64,000 nucleotides of DNA from Bifidobacteriaceae bacterium. GTDB taxonomy: Bacteria > Actinomycetota > Actinomycetes > Actinomycetales > Bifidobacteriaceae. A program made the position numbers and the translations under genes. Below, piece by piece: positions 8,541-17,955 of the stretch. Each line of letters begins with the position of its first letter. Positions within the stretch are counted from its first letter, which is position 1. Where the stretch lies: the NCBI GenBank assembly GCA_022651005.1, contig JALCQD010000002.1:1-64000 (forward strand), given 5' to 3'. The notes beneath the pieces were generated by a model. The model was not told where the DNA came from. It did no database searches and saw only the letters and a list, made by a program, of their open reading frames with translations.

Positions 8541-11500
8541 ATGGCTTTGGACACGGGGAATGAGAATGCAGAGGCGCGCGCAACTGGTGGCGATACCGAC
8601 GAAGTGCGTGGCCAGATCGACGACTTGCTTGCGGGACGTCTCACGACGGTAAGCGGTACTCCAACACGCGTCCTCAGCGTTGCCGGATCGCCCAGGAGCG
8701 GCAAAACGACTCTGTGCTACGACACTTTTGTGTCGCCCGCAAATGCAGGGCGAGTGCGCGCGGGGGCGAGTTTTCTCATCGTGTCCCATCGCCGTACAGC
8801 CGACTCGCTCAGCAACAAGTCTGTGACCGCCGTCGGCAACAGCGTCGTCAGCCGACCTGTAAAAACACTTGTTGCGCTCGCTTTCGATATCTTGAAAAAG
8901 GACCGTCAAGCGCGCGGCCTCACGTCTCCCAAACTTCTCGATGGTGCGGAGCAAGACCAGCTCATTCGCTCCGTCCTCGAAACGCATCGTGATCATGTGC
9001 GATCCGGAGACGATGCGACATGCGAGACGTGCGCTCTGCTGAAAAAATACTTCTCCGTTCGCGACGAGGACCTGAGGGAAAGAAGTTCGCAGATCGGGGG
9101 TTCTTCGGTAGAACGCGTTGTTGCCGCTCACACAACGGCCTCAATCTTTGAGCAAATGATGACCCCGTCCTTCGCGGATCAACTGAGAGACATGTTCGCG
9201 CGTCTGAGTGAGCTCCATTTTCACATTGACGCTTCTGACGAATTGAGTGCCATCGAGGACTCCCTGCCGCTCGATTCCCGTCGTCGCGTGGAGTGGAACC
9301 TTGCCGTGGCGTTACGCGCAGAGTACGCAGAGAAAGTGAGGACGCACTACCCGGAAGAATTCCGCGTTGACAATGCCTTCGTGCTTGTGGCGGCCGAGGA
9401 CTCTGCGGCTCGGATAGCGCGCGAGGAGAACGCGGGGAACAGCCTGCCGGAGCTCGTCATCGTGGATGACGCTCAGGAACTCACGCTCGCAGGCTTCTCC
9501 TTCCTGGAGACTCTGGCGGCGCATGGAACCTCACTGTTGATGGCGCGCAATAACGATGAATCGGTGCAAACTTTCCGCGGTGCTTATCCCGAGGTGCTGT
9601 CCGAACTCGAGACGGCACCGAAGGGCATGAATGCGCGTCAGACGCAGCTTCCTCATCGCATGACGCGTCCGGATTACCGAACGAACGTGGTGTCACGGGT
9701 GTCTCAGGCCATCGGTTCGGTCATGGTGACGAGCGTTCCGATTCCACAGCGTCCTGGGAAATTACCGGCCCCCAGAGCGGCCGCGGAACCGGCGGAAGTC
9801 ACGGGAGGGACAGCCGAGCGGTGTGCGCACGGCATCACTCCTGACGCAAGTTTGCAGGGCCGCCTTTTTCGCAGCGGTGCGGAGGAGCTTGACGATCTTG
9901 TGTGGCAGGTAAAAAGCACACGGTTGCGTGAGGGCGCGGCATGGCGAGATTTCGGCGTCATCGCTCATGACAATGCAACGTTGCAGACGATTGGCAAGCG
10001 TTTTGATGCAGAGGGCATTCCTGTGTCGTATTCGTCGGTGTCGCGGCCGTTGAAGGAAGAGAGCGTTGTTCAGGGATTGCTTGCTCTGATGCGCATGGTT
10101 GCCATTGCCCGCACCATTGAGGATCGACCACTGACGCAGCCCGACGAGAATGATCTGATGGAGTACCTGAAGCGTGTGGCAGAGTCGCCTCTTTTCGTTG
10201 TGCCGACGGCCGAAGGTATCGATCGGCCATTGCGGTTGCAACGCATCATGGCGGGGTTGGCGTCCCTCGCCGTCCTCGAGGGAATAGCGTCGACCGCAAC
10301 GCAAAGCGATGACGACGATGAGAATGCCGATCTCGTAGATGTGCGCAGTTTTGCTCAGCTGCGTGCGTCGTGGAACACTCTGCATGGCGACGTGGAAGAG
10401 GGACGAGTAACGACACCCCTCGGTGTTCGCGGATTGTGTGCTGTGCTCATGTTGGGGGAGAAGAGTGCGCGTCGAGGTCTTGTCCGCATGCTCGACTCGA
10501 TTCTGTCGCGTGGATACCGGTCGCAGAAACGTGTCGGCAATGCCGATCTTGCTGCCATTGCGCGGGTGGGAGATGCTGTGGAGCGCGCGTCGAGAGCGTG
10601 TGAGTCTCAGAGGAACGCGCGTTCCGAGGGTTCCTCTGCAGACTCGACGCCTCACGGCGACGTCTATGAAACGTTGTGGAACGTGTGGGATGCCTGTGAT
10701 GTGGCAGAGGTATGGCAGACGCGAGCGTTGTCCAACGACGCACAGGGACGTGCGGCAAATCGGTTGCTCGACACGGTCATCAGACTGTTCACACACGCCT
10801 CGGCGGCAAGTGACAGCGAAACGGTTACTGACTTTATCGACCGAATTTCACACCTGGAAATCGAAGCCGATTCGTTGGCGAAGGTTGCCCCAGAAGAGGA
10901 TGCCGTTACCGTGGCGAGCCCTGCGGGAGCATCGGGCTCGCAGTGGGAGTATGTGTGGATACCTTCTCTACAGCAGGATTTGTGGCCCAATCTCACACCT
11001 CGTAACACGCTTTTTGGAGCTGAGATACTAGCGGACGTGGTGGTGCGCTCGCGCTTGACGCGGATGCGGGGAGTGGCTGATGACAGCGCCGATGTCAGCA
11101 TGGATGCACGCCGCACCCGGCTTGCCACCTTGTATTCGGAGATGAAGAGCTTTCTCGTGGCGCTTACACGCGCTGGGACACACGTAAGTGTGAGCGCGGT
11201 CGCGTCAGACACCATGGTTCCCTCCGAGTTCCTGGCGGCGTTTCTTCCAGAGATTTTCTCGACAACGACGATCGGCGATGCTGCTGTGTTCACTCGCGTG
11301 GGTGGGGAGGGGCTTTCAGAAGATTCGGTGGCAGAGACTGAGTCGGTTCAGGAAGCACGCGGCGGCCTTGATATGTCTCCCCGGGGATTGGTGAGCCTTT
11401 CCCGTGCGCGGCTTGCATGTTACTTTGCGCAGCCTTCCGAAAACAACCAGAACAACGATGGCTCCGAAGATGCCGATGTTAAGAATCTGCCGCCTGACGT

Positions 11501-12911
11501 CCTGGATGCCGCAGAGGCTTTGGCGTATTTGTCACAGCGTGGCGTGCCCGGAGCGGATCCGAGCGAATGGGGATTTGCGGCCATCGTCGCCGATGATGGC
11601 GCTGACACAAAAAGTGCGGAGGAACCTGGCAACGACGCGGGTGCCGCGGAAGGGAGAGCGGACGCCATACCCGTCATGCTCTCTCCCTCCAGCGTGGACA
11701 GCATCTGGCGGTGCCCGCTGAAGTGGGCGATGGAAAATAAATACAATGGCCCGCGTTCCGGCAACGTCGCCACCAGTTTTGGGACGCTCATTCATGGCTG
11801 CGCTGAGGAGGCCACGCAATCGGGTCTCGATCGCACTGCGGACGTCGACGCATTGACAGAGCATATGGTCTCGTATTTTCACGAGTTGCGTGACCGTCAG
11901 AACCTTCCGAGTACTCCGGAAGACCGGTACGCCGTGGCACAACAGGATCGCAAGGCCGAGTCAGTTCTGAAAACCATAGCGACCTATTTCGTGGAGAGCC
12001 GCAGCCCCTTCTACGGAATCGACACGCAGGCCAAGAAACCGGCAAAGAATGAGCTGCCTCCTGCTGGCGCTCTCGAAGGCGTGGAATCGGAGAAGCCGTT
12101 CACTGCCACCTTCAGCTTGAGGGATATCGTGCCGATGGTGGCCGTCGCTCTCGATCGCGATTCGGAGGGATCCGAGGAGGGGCAGAGCAATGACCATGCA
12201 CTGGCATCTGAGGTGGCCGCTGCCCTGACTGCGCTCGCTGACGGCTTCGACGCCGACTTTTCCGAGCGTGCGGTCATTACCCTCAGCGGGCGTATTGACC
12301 GTCTGGAGCATCGCAATCGCAAGGGAGAGAAGACCTTGACGGTGGTGGATTACAAGACCGGCAACCGGCACCGGGGACCTGCCATCTTCGCTGATCTCCA
12401 GCTCGTGTGTTATCAGCTTGGCCTCATGTTTACGCCCGACAGATCTCAGAGCGCGCGCGTGGAGCGATCTGTGCTTTTCGATGTGGAGGCCAGTTCTGTG
12501 CCCTCTCCTTCGTATGGCGGTGCTGTCGAAGGATCCTATCAACCCGCGTTATTTGAGTCCGGGAGTGCGTTTAACGTGCGTTTCACCCCGCGTCCGGGCG
12601 TTCCGCAGTTGAGTAGCATTTTTTCTGACACCGCTACCTATGCAGCGGCATTCGAAGCCTTCGACAGGCTGGAGGTTGCCGCGCACGGTAACGAGACACT
12701 TATGTGGTGCCTCACCATGATTTCGAGAATCTTCTACGCCGCCGGTTACCGGCAAGCAGATCGATTTGTTCCCAAGCGTGGCGCCACATGCACTTTCTGC
12801 GCTTTCAAGAGCATTTGCCCGGCGTGGCCCGAGGAATCGGGAAGTATTTATGGCGCAACGGTTCCACACACTGATTCCAGAAGTGGTGAGCAAGGGGGAG
12901 TGGCACGATGA
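8541..12911 (+). CDS. adnA: AdnA-like UvrD-family helicase/nuclease subunit
   Basis: This 1456-residue SF1 motor plus RecB-type nuclease is expected to pair with the next gene product to process double-strand DNA breaks for recombination, as mycobacterial AdnAB does. Walker A is GSPRSGKTT (residues 49-57). The Walker B-like site is IVDDAQE rather than the usual DEAQE, and the next motif reads NNDESVQTFRGA rather than the canonical GDxxQxIYxFRGA. The C-terminal nuclease has D1270-Y-K1272-T-G. An Fe-S style cysteine set is present: C1058 (WRCPLKW) and C1417, C1420 and C1426 (CTFCAFKSICP). AdnA is assigned because it is the first of the pair and has the degenerate motor. It is longer than mycobacterial AdnA (about 1050 residues, from memory). 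ATG 12908 of the next gene overlaps its stop. Confidence 0.86.
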   Translation: MALDTGNENAEARATGGDTDEVRGQIDDLLAGRLTTVSGTPTRVLSVAGSPRSGKTTLCYDTFVSPANAGRVRAGASFLIVSHRRTADSLSNKSVTAVGNSVVSRPVKTLVALAFDILKKDRQARGLTSPKLLDGAEQDQLIRSVLETHRDHVRSGDDATCETCALLKKYFSVRDEDLRERSSQIGGSSVERVVAAHTTASIFEQMMTPSFADQLRDMFARLSELHFHIDASDELSAIEDSLPLDSRRRVEWNLAVALRAEYAEKVRTHYPEEFRVDNAFVLVAAEDSAARIAREENAGNSLPELVIVDDAQELTLAGFSFLETLAAHGTSLLMARNNDESVQTFRGAYPEVLSELETAPKGMNARQTQLPHRMTRPDYRTNVVSRVSQAIGSVMVTSVPIPQRPGKLPAPRAAAEPAEVTGGTAERCAHGITPDASLQGRLFRSGAEELDDLVWQVKSTRLREGAAWRDFGVIAHDNATLQTIGKRFDAEGIPVSYSSVSRPLKEESVVQGLLALMRMVAIARTIEDRPLTQPDENDLMEYLKRVAESPLFVVPTAEGIDRPLRLQRIMAGLASLAVLEGIASTATQSDDDDENADLVDVRSFAQLRASWNTLHGDVEEGRVTTPLGVRGLCAVLMLGEKSARRGLVRMLDSILSRGYRSQKRVGNADLAAIARVGDAVERASRACESQRNARSEGSSADSTPHGDVYETLWNVWDACDVAEVWQTRALSNDAQGRAANRLLDTVIRLFTHASAASDSETVTDFIDRISHLEIEADSLAKVAPEEDAVTVASPAGASGSQWEYVWIPSLQQDLWPNLTPRNTLFGAEILADVVVRSRLTRMRGVADDSADVSMDARRTRLATLYSEMKSFLVALTRAGTHVSVSAVASDTMVPSEFLAAFLPEIFSTTTIGDAAVFTRVGGEGLSEDSVAETESVQEARGGLDMSPRGLVSLSRARLACYFAQPSENNQNNDGSEDADVKNLPPDVLDAAEALAYLSQRGVPGADPSEWGFAAIVADDGADTKSAEEPGNDAGAAEGRADAIPVMLSPSSVDSIWRCPLKWAMENKYNGPRSGNVATSFGTLIHGCAEEATQSGLDRTADVDALTEHMVSYFHELRDRQNLPSTPEDRYAVAQQDRKAESVLKTIATYFVESRSPFYGIDTQAKKPAKNELPPAGALEGVESEKPFTATFSLRDIVPMVAVALDRDSEGSEEGQSNDHALASEVAAALTALADGFDADFSERAVITLSGRIDRLEHRNRKGEKTLTVVDYKTGNRHRGPAIFADLQLVCYQLGLMFTPDRSQSARVERSVLFDVEASSVPSPSYGGAVEGSYQPALFESGSAFNVRFTPRPGVPQLSSIFSDTATYAAAFEAFDRLEVAAHGNETLMWCLTMISRIFYAAGYRQADRFVPKRGATCTFCAFKSICPAWPEESGSIYGATVPHTDSRSGEQGGVAR

Positions 12912-15900
12912 TCCCAGAGAAGAAGAACGCCGCTGAACAGACTGAGTCTGGCTCTACGGTGACCGCCGTGACGACAACTCCCGAGCAGAATGCTGTCATT
13001 TGGGCCGATCCAGCCATCGATGAACTCGTGGTGGCAGGTGCGGGGTCGGGAAAAACTTTCACCATGACGGAGCGCATCATCGCCTTGATGAGCGCCAAGG
13101 ATCCCAGCAAACGAGTGGCCGCTAGCTCGATTCTCGGTCTCACCTTCACGAACAAGGCGGCGCAGGAGCTGGGGAGTCGCGTCATTGAGCGTGTAAGTCG
13201 TGAACTGAACGGTCTCGGCAACGATGGTGACGGTGGCAACGGCAACGATGGCGGTGCACGTGGCATCAGCCGCGTAGAGTCGCTTACCATGCGACCCGAA
13301 GTCATGACGTATGACGCTTTTTTCCAACAGATTGTGCGCCACTATGGCCTGCTCATCGGTATCGATCAGTCGATAATGCCTCTGAGCGACGCCGGTCGCT
13401 ACGAACTCGCCAGCTCAGTGGTATCGGAGTCCATGGCGGAGCTTTTCTCTGACGAAAGCGACGCGGAAGGCACCGATGATGGTGGTGCCTACGTCGACAC
13501 TGGCGACCGCGACAGTGATGCCGACGATGCCGAGGGCGACGGTGACGGTGACGATGCCAGTGACGGTGAGCCCACGAGTCGCTTTGACAAGTTGGTGTAC
13601 GGCATTCTGCAAATCTCCGACGAGTGCCTTAGCTACATGATTGACGAACATCGCCTCAGTTTCGATGCCGCGCTTGCCTCTGCGCAGGAGTGGAATGACG
13701 CCTTCATTGCGAGAGCTCGCGATATCGTTGCGGCGGGTGTGGCAGACGACCCCGCAGCAGCAGAGACTTTTAGCTACCCCAAAAATCCGAGTATCAAATC
13801 ACGCGCGCGAAAGCCGGAAAAAAGAGAGCCGGAAATTACGGCGAAGAATCATGTGCGTGCGCTCTACCGAACCCACCACCTCCTAGAGGTAGCAGTGCAG
13901 CGGCGTCGCCTGCTGCGCCTCGCCAAAATCTATAACGAGCGCAAGCGGGAGAATCACTTTGCGGAATTTGCCGATTTTGTAGTCTATGCGCTTCAACTGC
14001 TTGTTCGTTTCCCCTCCATAGGCGAGGAATATCGACGCCATTACACCCACGTGTTCCTCGATGAATACCAAGACACCTCCACCACGCAGGCCAAGCTCAT
14101 CGCACGACTTTTCCATCCGGAAAGAACGACGGCAGGGGAGACCGCGTCGGCAGCTTCTCGGTCCGCCGTGACGGCTGTGGGCGACCCCTTCCAATCCATC
14201 TACTCGTGGCGTGGCGCCAGTCCGGGAGCCTTCGCGCTCTTCCGGCATGACTTCGGTCTCGATGACGTGCCACCAAGCCCATTGACGTTTTCGGTGCGCA
14301 ATCCGCAGAAGGTGCTCGATCTTGCCAACGCGCTCACTGTTCCGCTACGGCAGAAGGAGTATCTCAGTCGCAAGGGGACCGCGTCCAGCTCTCAGGTGAG
14401 CGAAGTGGACGTCGGCAAGCTCAACGTGCTGGACACTCCGGCTCATCCTGCCGCGCAGGGGACTGTCGCTGTAGCGGGATACTCCTCGCGCACTCAGGAG
14501 GCCACCGCCATCGCTGCCTTCGCAAAAAAGTACAGCGATCGGTACGCGGCCGACGCCGATACTCCCGTGGCAGTGCTCGTGCGATCGAAATCACACATGG
14601 CGCAATATGCTCAGGCCTTGGAAGCGCAGGGGCTGAGCTATGAAGTCGTTGGATTCTCCGATCTCATGCACAAACCTGAAATTCAGGACCTCTTTTCAGT
14701 GCTCGACGCGGTAACGGATCACACGGACGCGGGAGCCGTTGTGCGCCTGTTGGCGTCGCCTCGCTTCGGTCTGACGGGGTCCCAGCTTCGTCTGCTCGCT
14801 CGCCTCGCCGAACATCTCAACATGGAACAGCAGTATGCCGCGCTGCGCCAGGCCGGGTTCGGGACCGGTACTGAGAACGAGGAGGCACGGCGCGCGCTGG
14901 TACACGATCACCGTGACGTGGTTCCCAACCTCGTAAGCCTTGTGGACCTCGTCATGGATGACGCCGTGGAAACGCTAATAACGCGCATGAATCTGCCGCA
15001 GTCTGCTTGTGATGCGATTCTTGCGTTGTCTCAGATACTGCGGGCGGTGGAGACCGTTGCAAATGCTGGCGTTGGACGCGCTCTGCGCACTGCGGTGGAG
15101 GCGCTTGGGCTTGATGTGGACCTTGTGGTGGGCAATGCTTTGGCAGCGGGTATTCGTGGTTCCGATGCCGTAGGCGTGAGCAGGGCCCAGGTGAGCACCG
15201 GCATCGATGCGATTGCGCAGCTGGTGGACACATATTCTGCCGAGTTGCCGGCGGGTATGTCGCCCAGTCTGCGTGGCTTCGTGAAGTGGATCGAGGCCCT
15301 TGAGAAGGATCCTGAGGAACCTGCGATGAGCTCTGGGCACCGCGCCGACGTAGTGCTCATGACTATTCATCAGGCGAAGGGCTTGGGATGGAGAGCTGTT
15401 GCCGTTGCAGGCATGACGAAGAATGTCTTCCCCTCGTCGTCATCCGTGAAGGTAACCTCCGTGGAGAACGGTTATTACACGGCAATCTCTTCCACGTGGA
15501 TCGAGGAGCCTTTCGCTGTTCCGGCACCCATGCGCTCCGACGCTGCCATCCTGCCGCGTTTCCCACACACGGCTGTTCCCGGGGATCCCATTGGCTCGCT
15601 GAGCATTCTAGATTCTCCCGAAACCGTGGATGCCGAGGTATATGAGACGGATGCCGAGCAGCAGGAGATCGGGCTGTCGCATGATTTCCTCTCGTTGCGA
15701 GAGGAGTATGGTTCGCGTGGACACGCCGACGAGCGTCGGCTGGCCTATGTGGCGACCACTCGCAGCAAAAACGCGGTGTTGCTGACATTCGCCGGGCACC
15801 CTCGCTATGATGCCTCCAATGGCAGTGCGCTGCGTACGGATCTAGACCCGGCTGCGGCAGGTGTGTTCTGGAATGATGCCTTTGATTTTGTGGCGGGACA

Positions 15901-17104
15901 AAACGACGGTGGAGAGGATTCCTCGCTGAGGTGGGGCGAGGATCCGGAAACCCTGAAAGATGCAGAGGGCTTGCGACGCCAGATGAGGGGTGCCGTGAGC
16001 GGCGATGATGCCGGGGATCTGGCAAAGATTCTCACCACGTCGATTGCGCCGACGACGAATGCCACCTTGGACGCAGAAGTCGGCAAGAGCAGTGTTGTGG
16101 GGTCATGGCCATTGGAACTCAACGAAGTATCACGCACCGCTCTGAAGAAATCGGGTTGGGCAGTATCGGCGGCCCTGCACGCCACCATTGCCCTGGATGA
16201 TACGTCGGGAGAGGGGGCGTCATCCGAATCGCGTGAGGTGGCAAAAGGAAGCCTTCTCGAGCGTGCGGCGCTCCTAGTTCCCGACACACACCATCCGATA
16301 TCGGAGGCTGTTGGCACTGCCGACAAGCCATTGACATCGGAGGGGAAGCCCGATGCCAAGACCGAGGAAGATCCAGAAATGGCGCAGTTGCGCGCTCGTG
16401 TGGAGCGAGTGCTACCACGGCTTTCTCTGGGCGCAACGCAAATGCAGCGCCTTGCGTCCTTCGGCGATGGGACTGGTGCTGGAAGCTCTGGGGAACGTAA
16501 GGAACTCGTGGGAATCTTGCGTCCGGTTCCGCAGCCACCGAACTTTGCTGCGGATTTGGGAACGCGTTTCCACTCGTGGGCACAGGAACTGCTCGACGAG
16601 GATTCCTCCACTCCTGAGTATGCCGCCGGAGATGGCGTCGATGCCGAACCCGAGACCGCGAAGCTACTCACGTGGCAGCATCGTCTCGCCGACTCTGAGT
16701 GGGTGAACCGGCCAGTGGAAGGTCTCGAGGAAGCGTATGTTATCGATATCTTTGGCCTGCGCGTGGTGGCCAAAATGGACGCTGTGTTTAGAGGAGGATA
16801 TCGCAACGACACCGCTGACACAGAGCGCGTGCGCTACACCATCGTCGACTGGAAGACGGGCCGCAAGCCCTCCTCCGAGGAGGACGTCGAGCACGCGCAA
16901 CTGCAGCTGGATCTCTACCGGCTCGCTTTGTCGCGCAATCTCGAGGAACCGTTGGAATCCATTGACGCGTGTCTCTACTACATCAATCAGGAGAAGCCGT
17001 CAGATCGAATCATCTACGCAGACATCACTCAAGATGAACGTGCGATTCTGGACCATCTGACGCGGGATTCCGCGCTGTTGCAGCATCTGTCTGAAAGTGC
17101 GTGA
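12908..17104 (+). CDS. adnB: AdnB-like UvrD-family helicase/nuclease subunit
   Basis: This 1398-residue protein has a canonical motor: Walker A AGAGSGKT (43-50), DEYQD (385-389) and a VGDPFQSIYSWRGA motif. A C-terminal PD-(D/E)xK nuclease centre sits at VDWKTG (D1314, K1316). It is the probable lead motor of an AdnAB complex. Low-complexity inserts interrupt the motor: Gly/Asn/Asp-rich at about 104-118 and strongly acidic (about 40 residues of Asp/Ser/Gly/Glu) at about 181-222. A second acidic/variable region lies near 1060-1170. ATGA overlap with the upstream subunit implies translational coupling. No Fe-S cysteine set like that of the partner is seen at the C terminus. Confidence 0.88.
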   Translation: MIPEKKNAAEQTESGSTVTAVTTTPEQNAVIWADPAIDELVVAGAGSGKTFTMTERIIALMSAKDPSKRVAASSILGLTFTNKAAQELGSRVIERVSRELNGLGNDGDGGNGNDGGARGISRVESLTMRPEVMTYDAFFQQIVRHYGLLIGIDQSIMPLSDAGRYELASSVVSESMAELFSDESDAEGTDDGGAYVDTGDRDSDADDAEGDGDGDDASDGEPTSRFDKLVYGILQISDECLSYMIDEHRLSFDAALASAQEWNDAFIARARDIVAAGVADDPAAAETFSYPKNPSIKSRARKPEKREPEITAKNHVRALYRTHHLLEVAVQRRRLLRLAKIYNERKRENHFAEFADFVVYALQLLVRFPSIGEEYRRHYTHVFLDEYQDTSTTQAKLIARLFHPERTTAGETASAASRSAVTAVGDPFQSIYSWRGASPGAFALFRHDFGLDDVPPSPLTFSVRNPQKVLDLANALTVPLRQKEYLSRKGTASSSQVSEVDVGKLNVLDTPAHPAAQGTVAVAGYSSRTQEATAIAAFAKKYSDRYAADADTPVAVLVRSKSHMAQYAQALEAQGLSYEVVGFSDLMHKPEIQDLFSVLDAVTDHTDAGAVVRLLASPRFGLTGSQLRLLARLAEHLNMEQQYAALRQAGFGTGTENEEARRALVHDHRDVVPNLVSLVDLVMDDAVETLITRMNLPQSACDAILALSQILRAVETVANAGVGRALRTAVEALGLDVDLVVGNALAAGIRGSDAVGVSRAQVSTGIDAIAQLVDTYSAELPAGMSPSLRGFVKWIEALEKDPEEPAMSSGHRADVVLMTIHQAKGLGWRAVAVAGMTKNVFPSSSSVKVTSVENGYYTAISSTWIEEPFAVPAPMRSDAAILPRFPHTAVPGDPIGSLSILDSPETVDAEVYETDAEQQEIGLSHDFLSLREEYGSRGHADERRLAYVATTRSKNAVLLTFAGHPRYDASNGSALRTDLDPAAAGVFWNDAFDFVAGQNDGGEDSSLRWGEDPETLKDAEGLRRQMRGAVSGDDAGDLAKILTTSIAPTTNATLDAEVGKSSVVGSWPLELNEVSRTALKKSGWAVSAALHATIALDDTSGEGASSESREVAKGSLLERAALLVPDTHHPISEAVGTADKPLTSEGKPDAKTEEDPEMAQLRARVERVLPRLSLGATQMQRLASFGDGTGAGSSGERKELVGILRPVPQPPNFAADLGTRFHSWAQELLDEDSSTPEYAAGDGVDAEPETAKLLTWQHRLADSEWVNRPVEGLEEAYVIDIFGLRVVAKMDAVFRGGYRNDTADTERVRYTIVDWKTGRKPSSEEDVEHAQLQLDLYRLALSRNLEEPLESIDACLYYINQEKPSDRIIYADITQDERAILDHLTRDSALLQHLSESA

Positions 17105-17202
17105 ACACGGTCCGTTGTGACACGAGTGGCCTCAGCGTAATGGTCTCCACCCGGCTGATAGGCTGTGAGGGCTATCACGATGGATGAGGAAGGGACGTTG
17201 CA

Positions 17203-17955
17203 GTGCAGATGGACGCGAGCTCGGCGGTGACTTTACGACAAGGGCAGACCGATGATCTTCCCGAAATCGCTGAGATGTCACGACGTATGTGGTTTGGCGA
17301 CGAGATGGCGGGAAGCCATGAGGCGTCGAACTTAGTGGGAATCAATGACACAGCCCATCTCGCTTCTGAGGCAACGTATGCGCGGGTGGCGGTACTTGAT
17401 GGTGCGGTGTGTGGCGTCTTGATGGCGCGAGTCAAGGGCGAATCGACTTTGGGTTTGGTGAGCACTGCTGATTTCGAGCAGTCGTATGCCGCCATTGCAA
17501 AAGCTCCGGATGGCCCGCACATCGAGCAGTATTTGAGAGAGGACCGTGCCGATGTGGAACGCCTCGCACATGCAACGGATGAACACAGCGACGCCGAGAT
17601 TCTCCTGTTCATCATGGCGCCTCAGGCGCGCGGGCATCACGTTGGTTCGCTTTTATTCGATGAGTTCCTGACGCATCTGCTCGATTCCGGCGCTGATTCC
17701 TATTATCTGTATACCGATTCCGCGTGTAATTACGGCTATTACGACCATCGCGGCATGCGACGAGTGGCGACGCATCTCGGTGCGCCAGCGCTCGAAGGTG
17801 GAACGTACGACAAGTTCATCTATGCCGGATCCGCGTACGAGAATCTTGCGTATAAGGCGTCTCCCACGTGGTCAACGTCGCGGAAGAGCTTCACGAAAAG
17901 TGAGCACAGGGAGGGCGAGAAGAACTCCAAGGATGGCTGGGGTGTGCGCGTATGA
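17203..17955 (+). CDS. GNAT-family N-acetyltransferase
   Basis: This 250-residue cytoplasmic protein has a central GNAT acetyl-CoA motif: LLFIMAPQARGHHVGSLLFDEF (about residues 130-150) provides beta-4 and the R/Q-x-x-G-x-G/A-like pyrophosphate loop. The C-terminal YYDHRGMRRV is the usual beta-6/alpha-4 region. The substrate is not predictable. GTG 17203 (or ATG 17209) follows GAGGAAGGG. Its stop overlaps the ATG of the MFS gene (ATGA), and MFS overlaps dapB, so all three appear to be one unit. The C-terminal 40 residues are polar and may be disordered. Confidence 0.85.
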   Translation: MQMDASSAVTLRQGQTDDLPEIAEMSRRMWFGDEMAGSHEASNLVGINDTAHLASEATYARVAVLDGAVCGVLMARVKGESTLGLVSTADFEQSYAAIAKAPDGPHIEQYLREDRADVERLAHATDEHSDAEILLFIMAPQARGHHVGSLLFDEFLTHLLDSGADSYYLYTDSACNYGYYDHRGMRRVATHLGAPALEGGTYDKFIYAGSAYENLAYKASPTWSTSRKSFTKSEHREGEKNSKDGWGVRV

